From positions 1 through 52,804 of the forward strand of contig CALFLL010000010.1 in NCBI GenBank assembly GCA_937880845.1: 52,804 bases of DNA, given 5' to 3'. Of the stretch, positions 6,389 to 14,568 are shown one piece after another. The position numbers and the translations under genes were made by a program. The notes below the pieces were generated by a model. That model saw only the letters and a list, made by a program, of their open reading frames with translations, did no database searches and was not told the origin of the DNA. Numbering within the stretch: position 1 is the stretch's first letter; every line of letters starts with the position of its first letter. This stretch comes from an uncultured Drancourtella sp. Its GTDB lineage: Bacteria > Bacillota > Clostridia > Lachnospirales > Lachnospiraceae.

Positions 6389-6488
6389 GTTACTTTCGGC
6401 GAAAGTAACAAAGGAGGGGCTTTGCCCCGAACCTTCCCGAACTACTAATGTTCGGGAAGGTTCTTCTATTATGTGCCGTATCCGGCAC
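6389..6488. other. Structured oriT-like region upstream of the relaxase
   Basis: Three perfect inverted repeats follow one another: GTTACTTTC-GGC-GAAAGTAAC (6389-6409), GAACCTTCCCGAAC-7-GTTCGGGAAGGTTC (6429-6463) and GTGCCG-TATC-CGGCAC (6473-6488). They fill the 220-bp gap between the accessory genes and the relaxase, the usual place for a MobV/Pre-type oriT. The middle one could also act as a terminator (14-bp stem, T-rich 3' side). A nick site cannot be assigned from sequence alone; the ACCCCTAAACAGGG stretch just before the gene is a candidate. Confidence 0.5.
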
Positions 6489-6521
6489 TGATTACCCCTA
6501 AACAGGGAGAAAGGATAAAGC

Positions 6522-7835
6522 TTGGAAAGAACGATTAGCGGTATGATGGGAAAGGGTTCTATCAATCATAATACAAGGGCGTTTAGTGCAAAAAATGTGG
6601 ATACAGAACGTAGTATTTATAATGTAGAATTTTGCCATGCAGAGATTGAAGAAGTCTACCATGAATTATTTGATGAAGCATTGGAACGGTATAATGCGAA
6701 GCAGAAGCGAAATGACAGGAAGATTGATAATTACTACGAAAAAATCCGTCAGGGCAAACAGGAAAAGCTATTTCATGAAGCAGTTTTTCAAATCGGAAAC
6801 AGGGACGATATGAATGCAAAAAGTGAGGAAGGGGAACTCGCAAAGGAAATTTTGATTGAATTTATGAAAGATTTTCAGAAACGGAATCCGTATCTTCATG
6901 TATTCTCTGCTCATCTGCACATGGATGAGGAAACACCGCACATTCATGTAGATTTTGTTCCGGTAATTCATAACAGCAAGCGTGGTCTTGATACCAGAGT
7001 TTCCTTAAAAGGAGCATTGGGAGAACAAGGCTTTAAGGGCGGCACGAGGGGAGCAACGGAATGGAATCAGTGGATAGAATCAGAAAAGCAGGAAATTGCC
7101 CAGATTATGGGGCGGTATGGAATCGAATGGAAGCAACTTGGAACGCATAATAAGCACTTGTCGGTACTTGATTTTGAAAAGCAGGAACGGGCAAAGGAAG
7201 TTGCAGAGTTGGAAGCAGAAAAAGAAAGTCTGGAAGAACAGAATGCTGCCATACTGCAAACCAGCGAAAAGTGGTTAGGAGAATTGGAAAATCTTGAACA
7301 GGAGATTCATTCCGCACAAGAAAATCGTGAGGTAGCAGATAAAAAAGCAGAAGTGGCTAAGAAAGAAGCGGCACGATATGAGAAAAAACTGGCGGAGATT
7401 GCTCCTATGGTAAAGGATATGGAGCGATTTGCAGTTAAGTATTCGTATGATCCAGAGGAAGTGCTGCTAGAGGCAGGAACATTGGAAAGCGGAAAGACTT
7501 ATAGAGAGAAAAAAGCAAAGCCACTGATTGAAAAAATCATAATGGTTCTGCGGTCTGTGTATCGGGAATATTTGAATATTTCTAACCGATTAGAAAAATT
7601 GCAGGATGCATATAGCAGAGAGCAAGACAGAAATGAAAGGTTAAAGAACCGATTGGAAGAATCCTTAGAGGAAAATCGGGAACTGAGGACGATTGCAACA
7701 GATTTTGGGCGTGTAAAGACTGTTATGGGAGCTGAACAGGTAAATGCGGTTATTGATCGGGCAAGGCAACAGGAACAGATAGAAGTGGAACAGAAACGGG
7801 CTGTAAAGAGAAAACACAGTATGGAAGTGCGTTGA
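6522..7835 (+). CDS. MobV/Pre-type relaxase (plasmid recombination enzyme family)
   Basis: A 437-residue protein with TTG start at 6522, preceded by GGGAGAAAGG. The catalytic signature SAHLHMDEETPHIHVDFVPV (about residues 128-147) is the three-histidine metal-binding motif of MobV/Mob_Pre relaxases. The N-terminus matches the DNA-binding tyrosine/histidine region of the family, and residues about 220-420 form a long coiled coil rich in E, K and Q. It would nick the adjacent oriT and pilot one strand during mobilization by a co-resident conjugative system. Length is normal, so the gene looks intact although its element is fragmentary; no integrase or coupling protein is visible nearby. Confidence 0.85.
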   Translation: MERTISGMMGKGSINHNTRAFSAKNVDTERSIYNVEFCHAEIEEVYHELFDEALERYNAKQKRNDRKIDNYYEKIRQGKQEKLFHEAVFQIGNRDDMNAKSEEGELAKEILIEFMKDFQKRNPYLHVFSAHLHMDEETPHIHVDFVPVIHNSKRGLDTRVSLKGALGEQGFKGGTRGATEWNQWIESEKQEIAQIMGRYGIEWKQLGTHNKHLSVLDFEKQERAKEVAELEAEKESLEEQNAAILQTSEKWLGELENLEQEIHSAQENREVADKKAEVAKKEAARYEKKLAEIAPMVKDMERFAVKYSYDPEEVLLEAGTLESGKTYREKKAKPLIEKIIMVLRSVYREYLNISNRLEKLQDAYSREQDRNERLKNRLEESLEENRELRTIATDFGRVKTVMGAEQVNAVIDRARQQEQIEVEQKRAVKRKHSMEVR

Positions 7836-7840
7836 CAGAT

Positions 7841-7862
7841 AGAGGGCGATTTAAAGCCCTCT
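7841..7862 (+). terminator. Weak terminator-like hairpin after the relaxase
   Basis: AGAGGGC (7841-7847) and GCCCTCT (7856-7862) form a 7-bp stem with an 8-base loop 5 bases after the relaxase stop. The U tract is poor, so termination may be inefficient. Confidence 0.4.
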
Positions 7863-7979
7863 TAGCTGTAGATATACGGTAATTTTGCCGATTATTTGAT
7901 AAAAGGGACGGATGTTCGGATAGATTTTTAGCAAAAAATAAGATATAGTATAGGAATAAATTCAAAGACCATAAAAAGA

Positions 7980-8028
7980 ACATTTGTTCTGTAAATGTGT
8001 TGAAATTAGTAGAATGATAGAGTATAAT
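7980..8028 (+). promoter_or_regulatory. Promoter of the restriction-modification operon with upstream inverted repeat
   Basis: TTGAAA (8000-8005), a 17-base spacer and TATAAT (8023-8028) form a strong sigma-A promoter 34 bases before the methyltransferase start. The inverted repeat ACATTT-GTTCTGT-AAATGT (7980-7998) abuts the -35, suggesting regulator control, for example by the methyltransferase itself or a controller protein encoded elsewhere. Confidence 0.6.
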
Positions 8029-8061
8029 TGAATTATGTAGATAAGCATGAGGTGAGATGAA

Positions 8062-9549
8062 GTGTTAGAGAAAATTATTGAACTCACAAATTTGTATATA
8101 GAAAATATGCCTAAAAAGGAACGGAAAAAATATGGACAGTTTTTTACAAGCATGGAAACTGCAAGATTTATGGCAAGTTTATATGAACATCCGGCAGGAA
8201 AATCATGTATAAAGGTTTTGGATGCTGGTGCAGGTTCTGGTATATTGTCATGTGCTTTTATTGAATGGATCGAGCAGTTTGATTATATATCGGAAATTGA
8301 CTTGGTTTGTTATGAAAATGATGAAAATGTCTTAGAACTTTTAAAAGAAAATTTGGAGTATTGCAAGAAAAATTCCACAAAAAAGATCAAATATGATATT
8401 AAGACAGAAAACTATATAACAAGTCAATATTTAGATTTTAATTCAATGATAGGAGGAAATACTAACCCGCCTAAATTTGATTATGTGATTGGGAATCCGC
8501 CATATATGAAAATACCAAAAAATGCACCAGAAGCAACAGCTATGCCGGAAGTATGTTATGGAGCACCGAATATGTATTTTATATTTGCAGCTATGGGACT
8601 CTTTAATTTAAAAGATAATGGAGAAATGGTCTATATTATTCCACGTTCATGGACATCGGGAGCATATTTTAAGAGATTTCGCCAATATTTTTTGACACAA
8701 GGGAAATTGGAACACATTCATTTGTTTGTTAGCCGAAGCAAAGTGTTTGATAAAGAAGATGTTTTACAGGAAACAATCATCATAAAAGTTAGAAAAACAA
8801 ATAAAAGCCCAGAAAAAGTGAAGATTACTTCTTCTAAATCAAATAAAGATTTTGATGAAATAACTTCTTTGACAGTACCGTATTCTCTGGTGGTTTCGGG
8901 AGAAGATTACTATGTATATTTGGTAACAAATAATGAAGAAGTTGCTGTATTAGAACGGTTGCACAGGTTTAACTGCACATTACCGGACATAGGCGTTAAA
9001 ATGAAAACAGGATTGACCGTAGATTTTAGAAATCGTGATATACTTCGTGATGATGAAGAAGATGGTGCGATTCCACTGTTTTATTCACAGCATATTAAAC
9101 AAGGAACAGTACATTTCCCGATTCAGAAAGAGCACGAATATGTGGTAACAGATCAACGTGGACTAATGCAGGACAACAAAAATTATTTATTTGTAAAGAG
9201 GTTTACGGCAAAAGAAGAACCACGCAGATTACAATGTGGAATTTATTTGGCAAAGAATTACCCGCAATATGAGAAAATCAGTACACAAAATAAAATCAAT
9301 TTTATTGATGTATTGTTGGGGGAGATGTCAGAATGTTTGGTATATGGGTTGTATGTACTTTTTAATTCTACTTTGTATGATGAATACTACAGGATTTTAA
9401 ATGGTTCTACGCAGGTAAATTCTACGGAAGTAAATTCGATGCCGGTGCCGAATATAGAAATTATACAAGAGATGGGCAGAAAATTGATGAAGACAAAGGA
9501 TTTATCGGAAAGTAGCTGTGATTTGATTTTGGAGGGATATTGTGGATAA
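8062..9549 (+). CDS. BsuBI/PstI-type adenine-specific DNA methyltransferase
   Basis: A 495-residue N6-adenine methyltransferase starting at GTG 8062 (GAGGTGA upstream). Motif I (VLDAGAGSG, about residues 53-61) binds S-adenosylmethionine and motif IV is NPPY (VIGNPPYMK, about 146-154); the opening KKYGQFFTSMETARFM is typical of the gamma-class PstI/BsuBI group. The C-terminal half is the target-recognition region. Its stop overlaps the next start by 8 bases, so methylase and nuclease are translationally coupled. From the partner's family it should methylate adenine in CTGCAG and protect the chromosome; the exact site is inferred from family membership. Confidence 0.9.
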   Translation: MLEKIIELTNLYIENMPKKERKKYGQFFTSMETARFMASLYEHPAGKSCIKVLDAGAGSGILSCAFIEWIEQFDYISEIDLVCYENDENVLELLKENLEYCKKNSTKKIKYDIKTENYITSQYLDFNSMIGGNTNPPKFDYVIGNPPYMKIPKNAPEATAMPEVCYGAPNMYFIFAAMGLFNLKDNGEMVYIIPRSWTSGAYFKRFRQYFLTQGKLEHIHLFVSRSKVFDKEDVLQETIIIKVRKTNKSPEKVKITSSKSNKDFDEITSLTVPYSLVVSGEDYYVYLVTNNEEVAVLERLHRFNCTLPDIGVKMKTGLTVDFRNRDILRDDEEDGAIPLFYSQHIKQGTVHFPIQKEHEYVVTDQRGLMQDNKNYLFVKRFTAKEEPRRLQCGIYLAKNYPQYEKISTQNKINFIDVLLGEMSECLVYGLYVLFNSTLYDEYYRILNGSTQVNSTEVNSMPVPNIEIIQEMGRKLMKTKDLSESSCDLILEGYCG

Positions 9550-10459
9550 AATTGAAGAAGCAAGAAAATTTTTGGAATTAGTGGGTATGCCGAAAGCACA
9601 ACAAGCAGATATATGCTGTTATGTTCTGCTTGCAATGGCAGATATTAAACCGGATATGCGATGGGACGAAGCAAAGAATGAATGGATTCGTATTCATGAT
9701 ATTATTCAGTTTTCTAACACTTTCTATGGAACTACTTATGCGGAAAATAGTCGGGAAACATTTCGTAAACAGGCGTTGCATAGATTTAGAACAGCAGCAT
9801 TAGTCGAAGACAATGGAAAGGCAACTAACAGTCCTAATTACAGATATAGGCTTACTGAGGAAACTTTAAAGATGCTGAAAACATTTCAGTCTGTGGAATG
9901 GCAAAAATCCTTAAATCGTTTTCTGACATACCATGATAAGTTGATTGATATTTACGCTTCAAAAAAGAGAATGACAATGATGCCAGTAAAAATCAATGGG
10001 GCAGACTTTAAATTTTCTGCTGGAAAACATAATGAATTACAGAAGGCAATTATTGAAGAATTTGCTCCGAGATTCGCACCTAATGCAGAGTGTTTATATG
10101 TAGGCGATACTACAGAAAAAGATTTGGTTAAGAATGTTGAGAAATTGACAGAGCTGGGATTTGAAATTACTTTGCATGACAAAATGCCTGATGTTGTTTT
10201 GTACAGAGAAGATAAAAATTGGATTTATTTTATAGAATCTGTAACTTCTGTAGGACCGATGGATCCCAAACGAATCATTGAAATCACAGAGATGACAGAA
10301 AATGTTACAGCGGGAAAGATTTTTGTTACCGCTTTTCTGGATTTTAAGACATATAAGAAATTTTCTGAGGCATTGGCATGGGAAACAGAAGTTTGGATTG
10401 CAGAGATGCCGGAGCACATGATACACTTGAATGGAGATAAATTTTTGGGGCCGAGATAA
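9542..10459 (+). CDS. BsuBI/PstI-family type II restriction endonuclease
   Basis: Begins at GTG 9542 inside the end of the methylase gene. The 305-residue product has the N-terminal helical region of BsuBI/PstI nucleases (RETFRKQALHRFRTAALVED) and the C-terminal PD-(D/E)xK-type core, with MPDVVLYREDKNWIYFIESV followed by GPMDPKRIIEI. Family members recognise CTGCAG. The length is close to normal for the family and no break is visible, so an active restriction system is likely. The pair lies between a mobile-element relaxase and two unrecognised genes, a typical defence-island context. Confidence 0.9.
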   Translation: MDKIEEARKFLELVGMPKAQQADICCYVLLAMADIKPDMRWDEAKNEWIRIHDIIQFSNTFYGTTYAENSRETFRKQALHRFRTAALVEDNGKATNSPNYRYRLTEETLKMLKTFQSVEWQKSLNRFLTYHDKLIDIYASKKRMTMMPVKINGADFKFSAGKHNELQKAIIEEFAPRFAPNAECLYVGDTTEKDLVKNVEKLTELGFEITLHDKMPDVVLYREDKNWIYFIESVTSVGPMDPKRIIEITEMTENVTAGKIFVTAFLDFKTYKKFSEALAWETEVWIAEMPEHMIHLNGDKFLGPR

Positions 10460-10624
10460 AGAACTTGGTAATACTAACACAACACAGGAACATCGTTGAA
10501 GAAATATTAAGTTGATTTTGGTGGAAAATTATTGATATACAAAAACAAATGGAAATGAAAAGATATATATAACACAAAATGCTCATTAGTAGGTGTTTGA
10601 TTTTAGCTTGTAATGGTAGTTGAA

Positions 10625-10667
10625 AAGGAACTTCAATCCTCATCCCAAGAGGAGCGAGTTCCTTTTT
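10625..10667 (+). terminator. Rho-independent terminator of the restriction-modification operon
   Basis: The outer stem AGGAACT/AGTTCCT encloses an inner stem TCCTC/GAGGA and is followed by a run of T. It ends transcription about 200 bases after the endonuclease gene. Confidence 0.75.
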
Positions 10668-10761
10668 CTGTAAGATTTGCGATGTTTGGAATTTGTGCTT
10701 TAATGGGATGTTAATTGTGAAATGAAAAAGTATTTAATGTTTTTCTCTTGCAACAACCATG

Positions 10762-10790
10762 TTGACATTATGATGTAGCTGGTATATAAT
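10762..10790 (+). promoter_or_regulatory. Consensus sigma-A promoter for the 132-residue gene
   Basis: TTGACA (10762-10767), exactly 17 bases, TATAAT (10785-10790): a perfect match to the housekeeping consensus, 42 bases before the GTG start at 10832. High constitutive expression is expected unless repressed. Confidence 0.8.
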
Positions 10791-10831
10791 TTAAATCGTT
10801 AGAGATTATCGAGTGCGAGGGAGGTGGATTT

Positions 10832-11230
10832 GTGAAATTCAATTTTGATTGGAATTGTGTTGCGGCTGGTGCACCATATATTACAATTAGTGAATTGGCA
10901 CTTGGATTTAATTTGCCTTCTATATCGCTTCTTGGAAATCCTGAAGAAGTGGTTGTAGGCTTTGATGAAAAGACAATGACCATTGGCGTAAAGCAATATG
11001 ACGGCACTGAAAATGTAAAATCATATAAATTTTACAGCAGAATGAAGAACGGATGGGTGAGAATTGGGTGTAAAGATTTTGTGAAATACCTGTCAACATT
11101 AACGGGATTGAAATTTAGTCCGGCAATTCGTTATGTTGCTAAGTTTGATACAGAGGATAGAATTTTATATATTTCTGTATTGGATGCGCTTGAGAATGAA
11201 GAAAATAAGGAGGTGGATGGGAATTATTAA
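10832..11230 (+). CDS. Hypothetical protein, 132 aa, in defence-like block
   Basis: Starts at GTG 10832 after GGAGGTGG. The product is soluble and beta-rich, with a central LPSISLLGNPEEVVVGFDEK and a C-terminal FSPAIRYVAKFDTEDRILYI, without membrane segments, cysteine clusters or catalytic motifs I recognise. The duplicated beta pattern (a strand pair around residues 35-70 and another around 105-125) suggests a small binding domain. It has its own perfect promoter and sits between the restriction-modification pair and another orphan gene, so a defence or accessory role is possible by association only. Confidence 0.65.
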   Translation: MKFNFDWNCVAAGAPYITISELALGFNLPSISLLGNPEEVVVGFDEKTMTIGVKQYDGTENVKSYKFYSRMKNGWVRIGCKDFVKYLSTLTGLKFSPAIRYVAKFDTEDRILYISVLDALENEENKEVDGNY

Positions 11231-11252
11231 AAGAACCAAACATAAACAAAAA

Positions 11253-11346
11253 GCACATCAGTAGCTACTGCAATAGCTTTGATGTGCCTCTGCCAATGTG
11301 CTATACACATTTCTCTGCAAGAATAGTATAGCACATCCTTGACAGA
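11253..11346 (+). ncRNA. Switch-like double hairpin leader upstream of the 307-residue gene
   Basis: Two stems follow each other: GCACATCA (11253-11260) with TGATGTGC (11280-11287), and ATGTGCTATAC (11296-11306) with GTATAGCACAT (11336-11346), a perfect 11-bp arm. The first hairpin also contains an inner AGCTA/TAGCT pairing. Because GCACAT and ATGTGC each occur twice, arms could re-pair crosswise, giving mutually exclusive structures. It may be a terminator/antiterminator leader, a binding site for a repressor, or a small RNA. There is no strong U tract. Confidence 0.45.
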
Positions 11347-11439
11347 TTTCAAGAAAAAAATGTAGCAGGGTGTATTTTTTGCACCCAAAAATGAAATCTA
11401 AAATCCCAAATATCTCATTGGGAAGAAAGGATGTAAATT

Positions 11440-12363
11440 ATGAAGAAGCATTATGTATCAGAATATTGGAATAAAGGAGTAAAGGGGCATCTGTATTATG
11501 ATTTTGTAGATGCAGCTGTAAATGATGACAATTTGCTGTTTATAGATCCGTTGCTAATTGAATTGGCGGGTGACGAATGGTGTCAAGAAGCGAATAAGAC
11601 AATTCAATCATTTTTCGATGAGTTTTATAAAGCGTATAGAGAGGAAGATATAGACAGAAAGAGGGAATTGTTGTCACATGGTGGAGAGCAGAATGGAACT
11701 CGTTTTGGCTTTGGGCGTGGTGACAATGGAAAAGGAAACACAGTAAACGGGTTGCTTGAAATATTTGCTCCTTTAGAAGAACTTCTTCCAACAATCTCTA
11801 CAATGAAAAAAGCAGAAGATCTCCCATTGTTGATTCCCAATTTTGCAGAAGATGGTTTGTCAGATTTGATTACAAATATTCTTCATGAGCAGTTAAATAA
11901 TTTTACATTAAAACAGATGGAGAAATATGGTGTGGAGAGCAACAGATTTTTACAGTTTTGGACATGGGATGTAAATGAGTTATGTTGGAAAAAAATAGAA
12001 AGAGCATCATATTGTGTCGACAATAAAGAACTGCTTGTTGTCCCAAAACATATTGTTAGAAAAAAATATTTGTTTCGTATAAGCCAGTATTTTAACAGAA
12101 TTATACTTGAACGCATTCGTGAAGAAGGCGGATATATGGAAGGGGATAAACCTATTCCAAAGAAAGAAATAGTAAAGGCGAAAAGATTTTCGGGAGAACA
12201 CTGGCAATATGACGAATCTGTTTCTTATACTAAAAAGGATAATGATGCTTTGAGAGAATATCATCAAAAACTGCCACATTTTTATGCTGAAAATGGAGGG
12301 TCTATGGAGGATGAAGAATTAGATGAATTGATATATGGATACTGTATAGAACAAACAGCGTAA
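11440..12363 (+). CDS. Hypothetical protein, 307 aa, candidate defence gene
   Basis: Starts at ATG 11440 after GAAAGGATG and ends at its own terminator. The N-terminal region (HYVSEYWNKGVKGHLYYDFV, then NLLFIDPLLIELAG) is followed by a glycine-rich segment (RFGFGRGDNGKGNTVNGLL, about residues 87-105) that could be a nucleotide-binding or flexible loop. The middle and C-terminus are helical with aromatic clusters and a basic stretch (VVPKHIVRKKYLFRI). No signal peptide or membrane segment. I do not recognise the family. Its location after a restriction-modification operon, AT-rich composition and solitary transcription unit fit an accessory defence gene, which is an inference. Confidence 0.7.
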   Translation: MKKHYVSEYWNKGVKGHLYYDFVDAAVNDDNLLFIDPLLIELAGDEWCQEANKTIQSFFDEFYKAYREEDIDRKRELLSHGGEQNGTRFGFGRGDNGKGNTVNGLLEIFAPLEELLPTISTMKKAEDLPLLIPNFAEDGLSDLITNILHEQLNNFTLKQMEKYGVESNRFLQFWTWDVNELCWKKIERASYCVDNKELLVVPKHIVRKKYLFRISQYFNRIILERIREEGGYMEGDKPIPKKEIVKAKRFSGEHWQYDESVSYTKKDNDALREYHQKLPHFYAENGGSMEDEELDELIYGYCIEQTA

Positions 12364-12523
12364 ATGTATTTAGAAAAAACAGAGTGGCAACATTTTGGCA
12401 ACAGAAAATCAGTAAGTCAGAATAATTGATGTAATTGAAGTAAAAAGTGGCGTGAAATTGTATGAAATATAAACAAATACAGTTAAGAACAACAAAGAAC
12501 ACGCTGAGTTTGAATAAGAGAGT

Positions 12524-12566
12524 AAAGCCCACAATCCTAGCATTTATGCGGGGATGTGGGCTTTTT
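12524..12566 (+). terminator. Rho-independent terminator after the 307-residue gene
   Basis: AAAGCCCACA (12524-12533) pairs with TGTGGGCTTT (12555-12564), followed by TT and flanked by A on the other side, so it can work in both directions. Confidence 0.8.
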
Positions 12567-12597
12567 CTATGCCTCATGACAATAATTAGTATTTGTT

Positions 12598-12780
12598 TAG
12601 AGAGTTTAGACTTCTTTATTAACAGTTTTTCTTGACGGTCTTGAAATTCATTTGCCTGAGACAATATTCCTATAGAAGTATAATAGTTAACAGCTTGCCC
12701 GCAAATATTTATTACGGAATCGAAATCTTTTGCTTTTTCATAAATTATAGCCAAACGTTTAAAAGCTGGTATTGTTCCAT
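12598..12780 (-). pseudogene. C-terminal fragment of a TPR-like protein
   Basis: Read on the minus strand from about 12780, the frame gives GTIPAFKRLAIIYEKAKDFD, continues INICGQAVNYYTSIGI, then a charged helix ending KKSKL before entering terminator sequence. This resembles the last tetratricopeptide-type repeat and tail of a larger phage or regulatory protein. There is no start codon with a ribosome-binding site and no preceding domain, so it is a remnant. The parent protein cannot be named. Confidence 0.5.
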
Positions 12781-12829
12781 ATCAATATCTGTATAGTAAA
12801 TTTCATCATAATGGAAGTGCTTTAATGTA

Positions 12830-12878
12830 AACTTGATAATTTAAACAAGTTGACAATATAAATTTAAACTGCTATACT
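12830..12878 (+). promoter_or_regulatory. birA promoter with adjacent inverted repeat
   Basis: TTGACA (12850-12855), a 17-base spacer and TATACT (12873-12878) form a strong promoter 23 bases before the birA start. AACTTG-10-CAAGTT (12830-12851) overlaps its -35, and TTTAAAC is repeated on each side. This could be an autoregulatory BirA operator, but it does not match the usual TTGTTAAC-type BirA box well. Confidence 0.6.
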
Positions 12879-12901
12879 TTAACAAATTGGAGGTGAATGT
12901 G

Positions 12902-13879
12902 TTGTCCACAAAAGAACAATTACTTGCACTTTTTGAAAATAACAAAGGGATTTATTTGTCAGGAGAAGAAATTGCTGAAAAACTTTCTGTTTCCAGAACG
13001 GCAGTATGGAAAGCAGTAAAAGGTTTGCGCAATGAGGGATATAATATTGATGCTGTTACAAATAAGGGTTATAGCCTTTCCGTAAAAACAGATATTCTTT
13101 CTGTTCAGGGGATACAAAAATACTTAAATCCAATTTGTTCGGATTTGAATATAGAGGTATTTCCGTCTTTAGATTCAACAAATAAATCTGCTCGGGAAAA
13201 AGCGGCATTTGGAATACCAGAGGGGTATGTAGTTATTGCAAATGCCCAGACAAACGGTAGAGGAAGAAATGGTCGGGAATTTTTTTCACCGTCGAATACA
13301 GGCATTTATATGAGTCTTGTGCTTCGACCATCACGCTGTTCGCTGAAACAAGCGACAAAACTAACTACAATGGCAGCGGTTGCTGTATGCGAAGCCATCG
13401 AAATCGTGTCAAATGAAAAGGCACAGATTAAATGGGTGAATGATGTTTATATTAAAGGCAAAAAGGTTTGTGGAATTCTTACAGAGGCTTCGTTGGGATT
13501 GGAAGATAATTTCTTAGAGTATGCAATTATTGGTATTGGAGTTAATGTATCTTCCCCTATTGGCGGTTTTCCTAAAGAGATACAAAATATTGCCGATGCT
13601 GTTTTTGAAAAAGCACAAAATGATGGCAAAAATCGTATTGCAGCGGAAATTCTAAACCAGTTTATGAGCTACTATACAGTCTTACCGAAAGTAAATTATA
13701 TCGAGCAATATCGTAGTCGAAATTTTGTAATAGGTAAAGAAATATTAGTAAATTCATGCGATGAGCAAAAAAAGGCAGTGGCACTTGATATAGATGATGA
13801 GTTCCACTTGATTGTTAAATATGAGGATAATAAAACTGAAACTCTTTCTTCAGGTGAAATCAGTGTAAGAGTTCAGTAG
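12902..13879 (+). CDS. birA: Bifunctional biotin operon repressor / biotin-[acetyl-CoA-carboxylase] ligase
   Basis: The start is probably TTG 12902, seven bases after GGAGGT; in-frame GTG 12899 is the alternative. Residues 1-65 are the winged helix of group II BirA (LSGEEIAEKLSVSRTAVWKA). The ligase domain follows with the biotinyl-AMP motif GRGRNGREFFSPSNTGIYMS, then IKWVNDVYIKGKKVCGILTE and GIGVNV, and a small C-terminal SH3-like domain. It activates biotin with ATP, transfers it to carboxylase biotin carriers and, when loaded with biotinyl-AMP, represses biotin genes. The neighbour bioY, 108 bp downstream, is the classic partner. Full length and intact. Confidence 0.93.
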   Translation: MSTKEQLLALFENNKGIYLSGEEIAEKLSVSRTAVWKAVKGLRNEGYNIDAVTNKGYSLSVKTDILSVQGIQKYLNPICSDLNIEVFPSLDSTNKSAREKAAFGIPEGYVVIANAQTNGRGRNGREFFSPSNTGIYMSLVLRPSRCSLKQATKLTTMAAVAVCEAIEIVSNEKAQIKWVNDVYIKGKKVCGILTEASLGLEDNFLEYAIIGIGVNVSSPIGGFPKEIQNIADAVFEKAQNDGKNRIAAEILNQFMSYYTVLPKVNYIEQYRSRNFVIGKEILVNSCDEQKKAVALDIDDEFHLIVKYEDNKTETLSSGEISVRVQ

Positions 13880-13987
13880 ATTTAGTGACATAGTAATAAA
13901 ATTTTTCTTTCATCAACAATCACATAAACAGAATATGATTATCAAAAAGAAAGAGCTGATGATTCAAAAATGGAGGAAAAATAATTT

Positions 13988-14557
13988 ATGTCGACAGTGG
14001 AAACGAGAAAATCAACACAAAAAATTAACACAATAGATATTGCATTTATTGCGATGTTCTCTGCTATCCTTGCGGTATGCTCTTGGATATCTATTCCTGT
14101 AACGGTTCCGTTTACATTACAAACCTTTGGTGTGTTTTTTGCAGTAGGGGTATTAGGTGGAAAAAGAGGGACTTTGACCGTATTAACTTATATACTAATG
14201 GGAATGATTGGGGTTCCGGTTTTTGCAGGGTTTTCAGGTGGTATAGGCTGTCTTTTAGGAAGTACAGGCGGATACATTATTGGATTTCTATTTTCAGCGA
14301 TTCTTATGTGGTTAATGGAGCGTCTGTTAGGAAAAAAGAAATGGGTGTTAGTACTCTCGATGATATTGGGGCTTTTGGTATGCTATTTATTCGGGACAAT
14401 TTGGTTTATGGTCGTGTATGCAAGAAGCACAGGAGTTATCGGGGTATGGACTGCACTTACTTGGTGTGTTATTCCCTATATCATTCCAGACGGAATAAAA
14501 ATTGGACTTGCTTTTGTTCTGAGTATGAGATTGAAACGGATTTCTAAATGGAACTAA
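13988..14557 (+). CDS. bioY: Biotin transporter BioY (ECF S component)
   Basis: A 189-residue membrane protein with about six hydrophobic segments. The family signatures are clear: VPFTLQTFGVFFAVGVLGGK after the first helix, then GMIGVPVFAGFSGGIGCLLG and STGGYIIGFLF. BioY binds biotin and works either alone or with a shared ECF module; no AT module follows here, so it probably borrows the ECF energising proteins encoded elsewhere. GGAGG lies shortly before ATG 13988. Regulation by BirA is expected from family knowledge, although I see no convincing BirA box in the 108-bp gap. Confidence 0.93.
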   Translation: MSTVETRKSTQKINTIDIAFIAMFSAILAVCSWISIPVTVPFTLQTFGVFFAVGVLGGKRGTLTVLTYILMGMIGVPVFAGFSGGIGCLLGSTGGYIIGFLFSAILMWLMERLLGKKKWVLVLSMILGLLVCYLFGTIWFMVVYARSTGVIGVWTALTWCVIPYIIPDGIKIGLAFVLSMRLKRISKWN

Positions 14558-14568
14558 GGGTGACGACG

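Larger units (their letters stand above)
10460..10831. other. Intergenic 372 bp: terminator and strong promoter, no gene seen
   Basis: The stretch after the restriction gene contains a good terminator (10625-10667) and a consensus promoter (10762-10790), both listed separately. The first 150 bases are AT-rich without a credible reading frame, repeat or RNA signature that I can identify. Confidence 0.6.
12364..12901. other. Intergenic 538 bp: terminator, decayed gene fragment and birA promoter
   Basis: The gap holds a bidirectional terminator (12524-12566), a minus-strand coding remnant (about 12598-12780) and the birA promoter with flanking repeats (12830-12878). A 150-codon open frame on the minus strand across 12302-12754 is not a gene as such: only its first third looks protein-like and it runs through the terminator. 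Confidence 0.6.

Noticed and set aside
12302..12754. 150-codon open frame on the minus strand
   Set aside because: Only the first third is protein-like (a gene fragment); the rest is antisense to a real gene end and crosses a terminator.
13880..13987. BirA operator or biotin-responsive element upstream of bioY
   Set aside because: No inverted repeat resembling a BirA box was found; only weak, partial symmetry is present.
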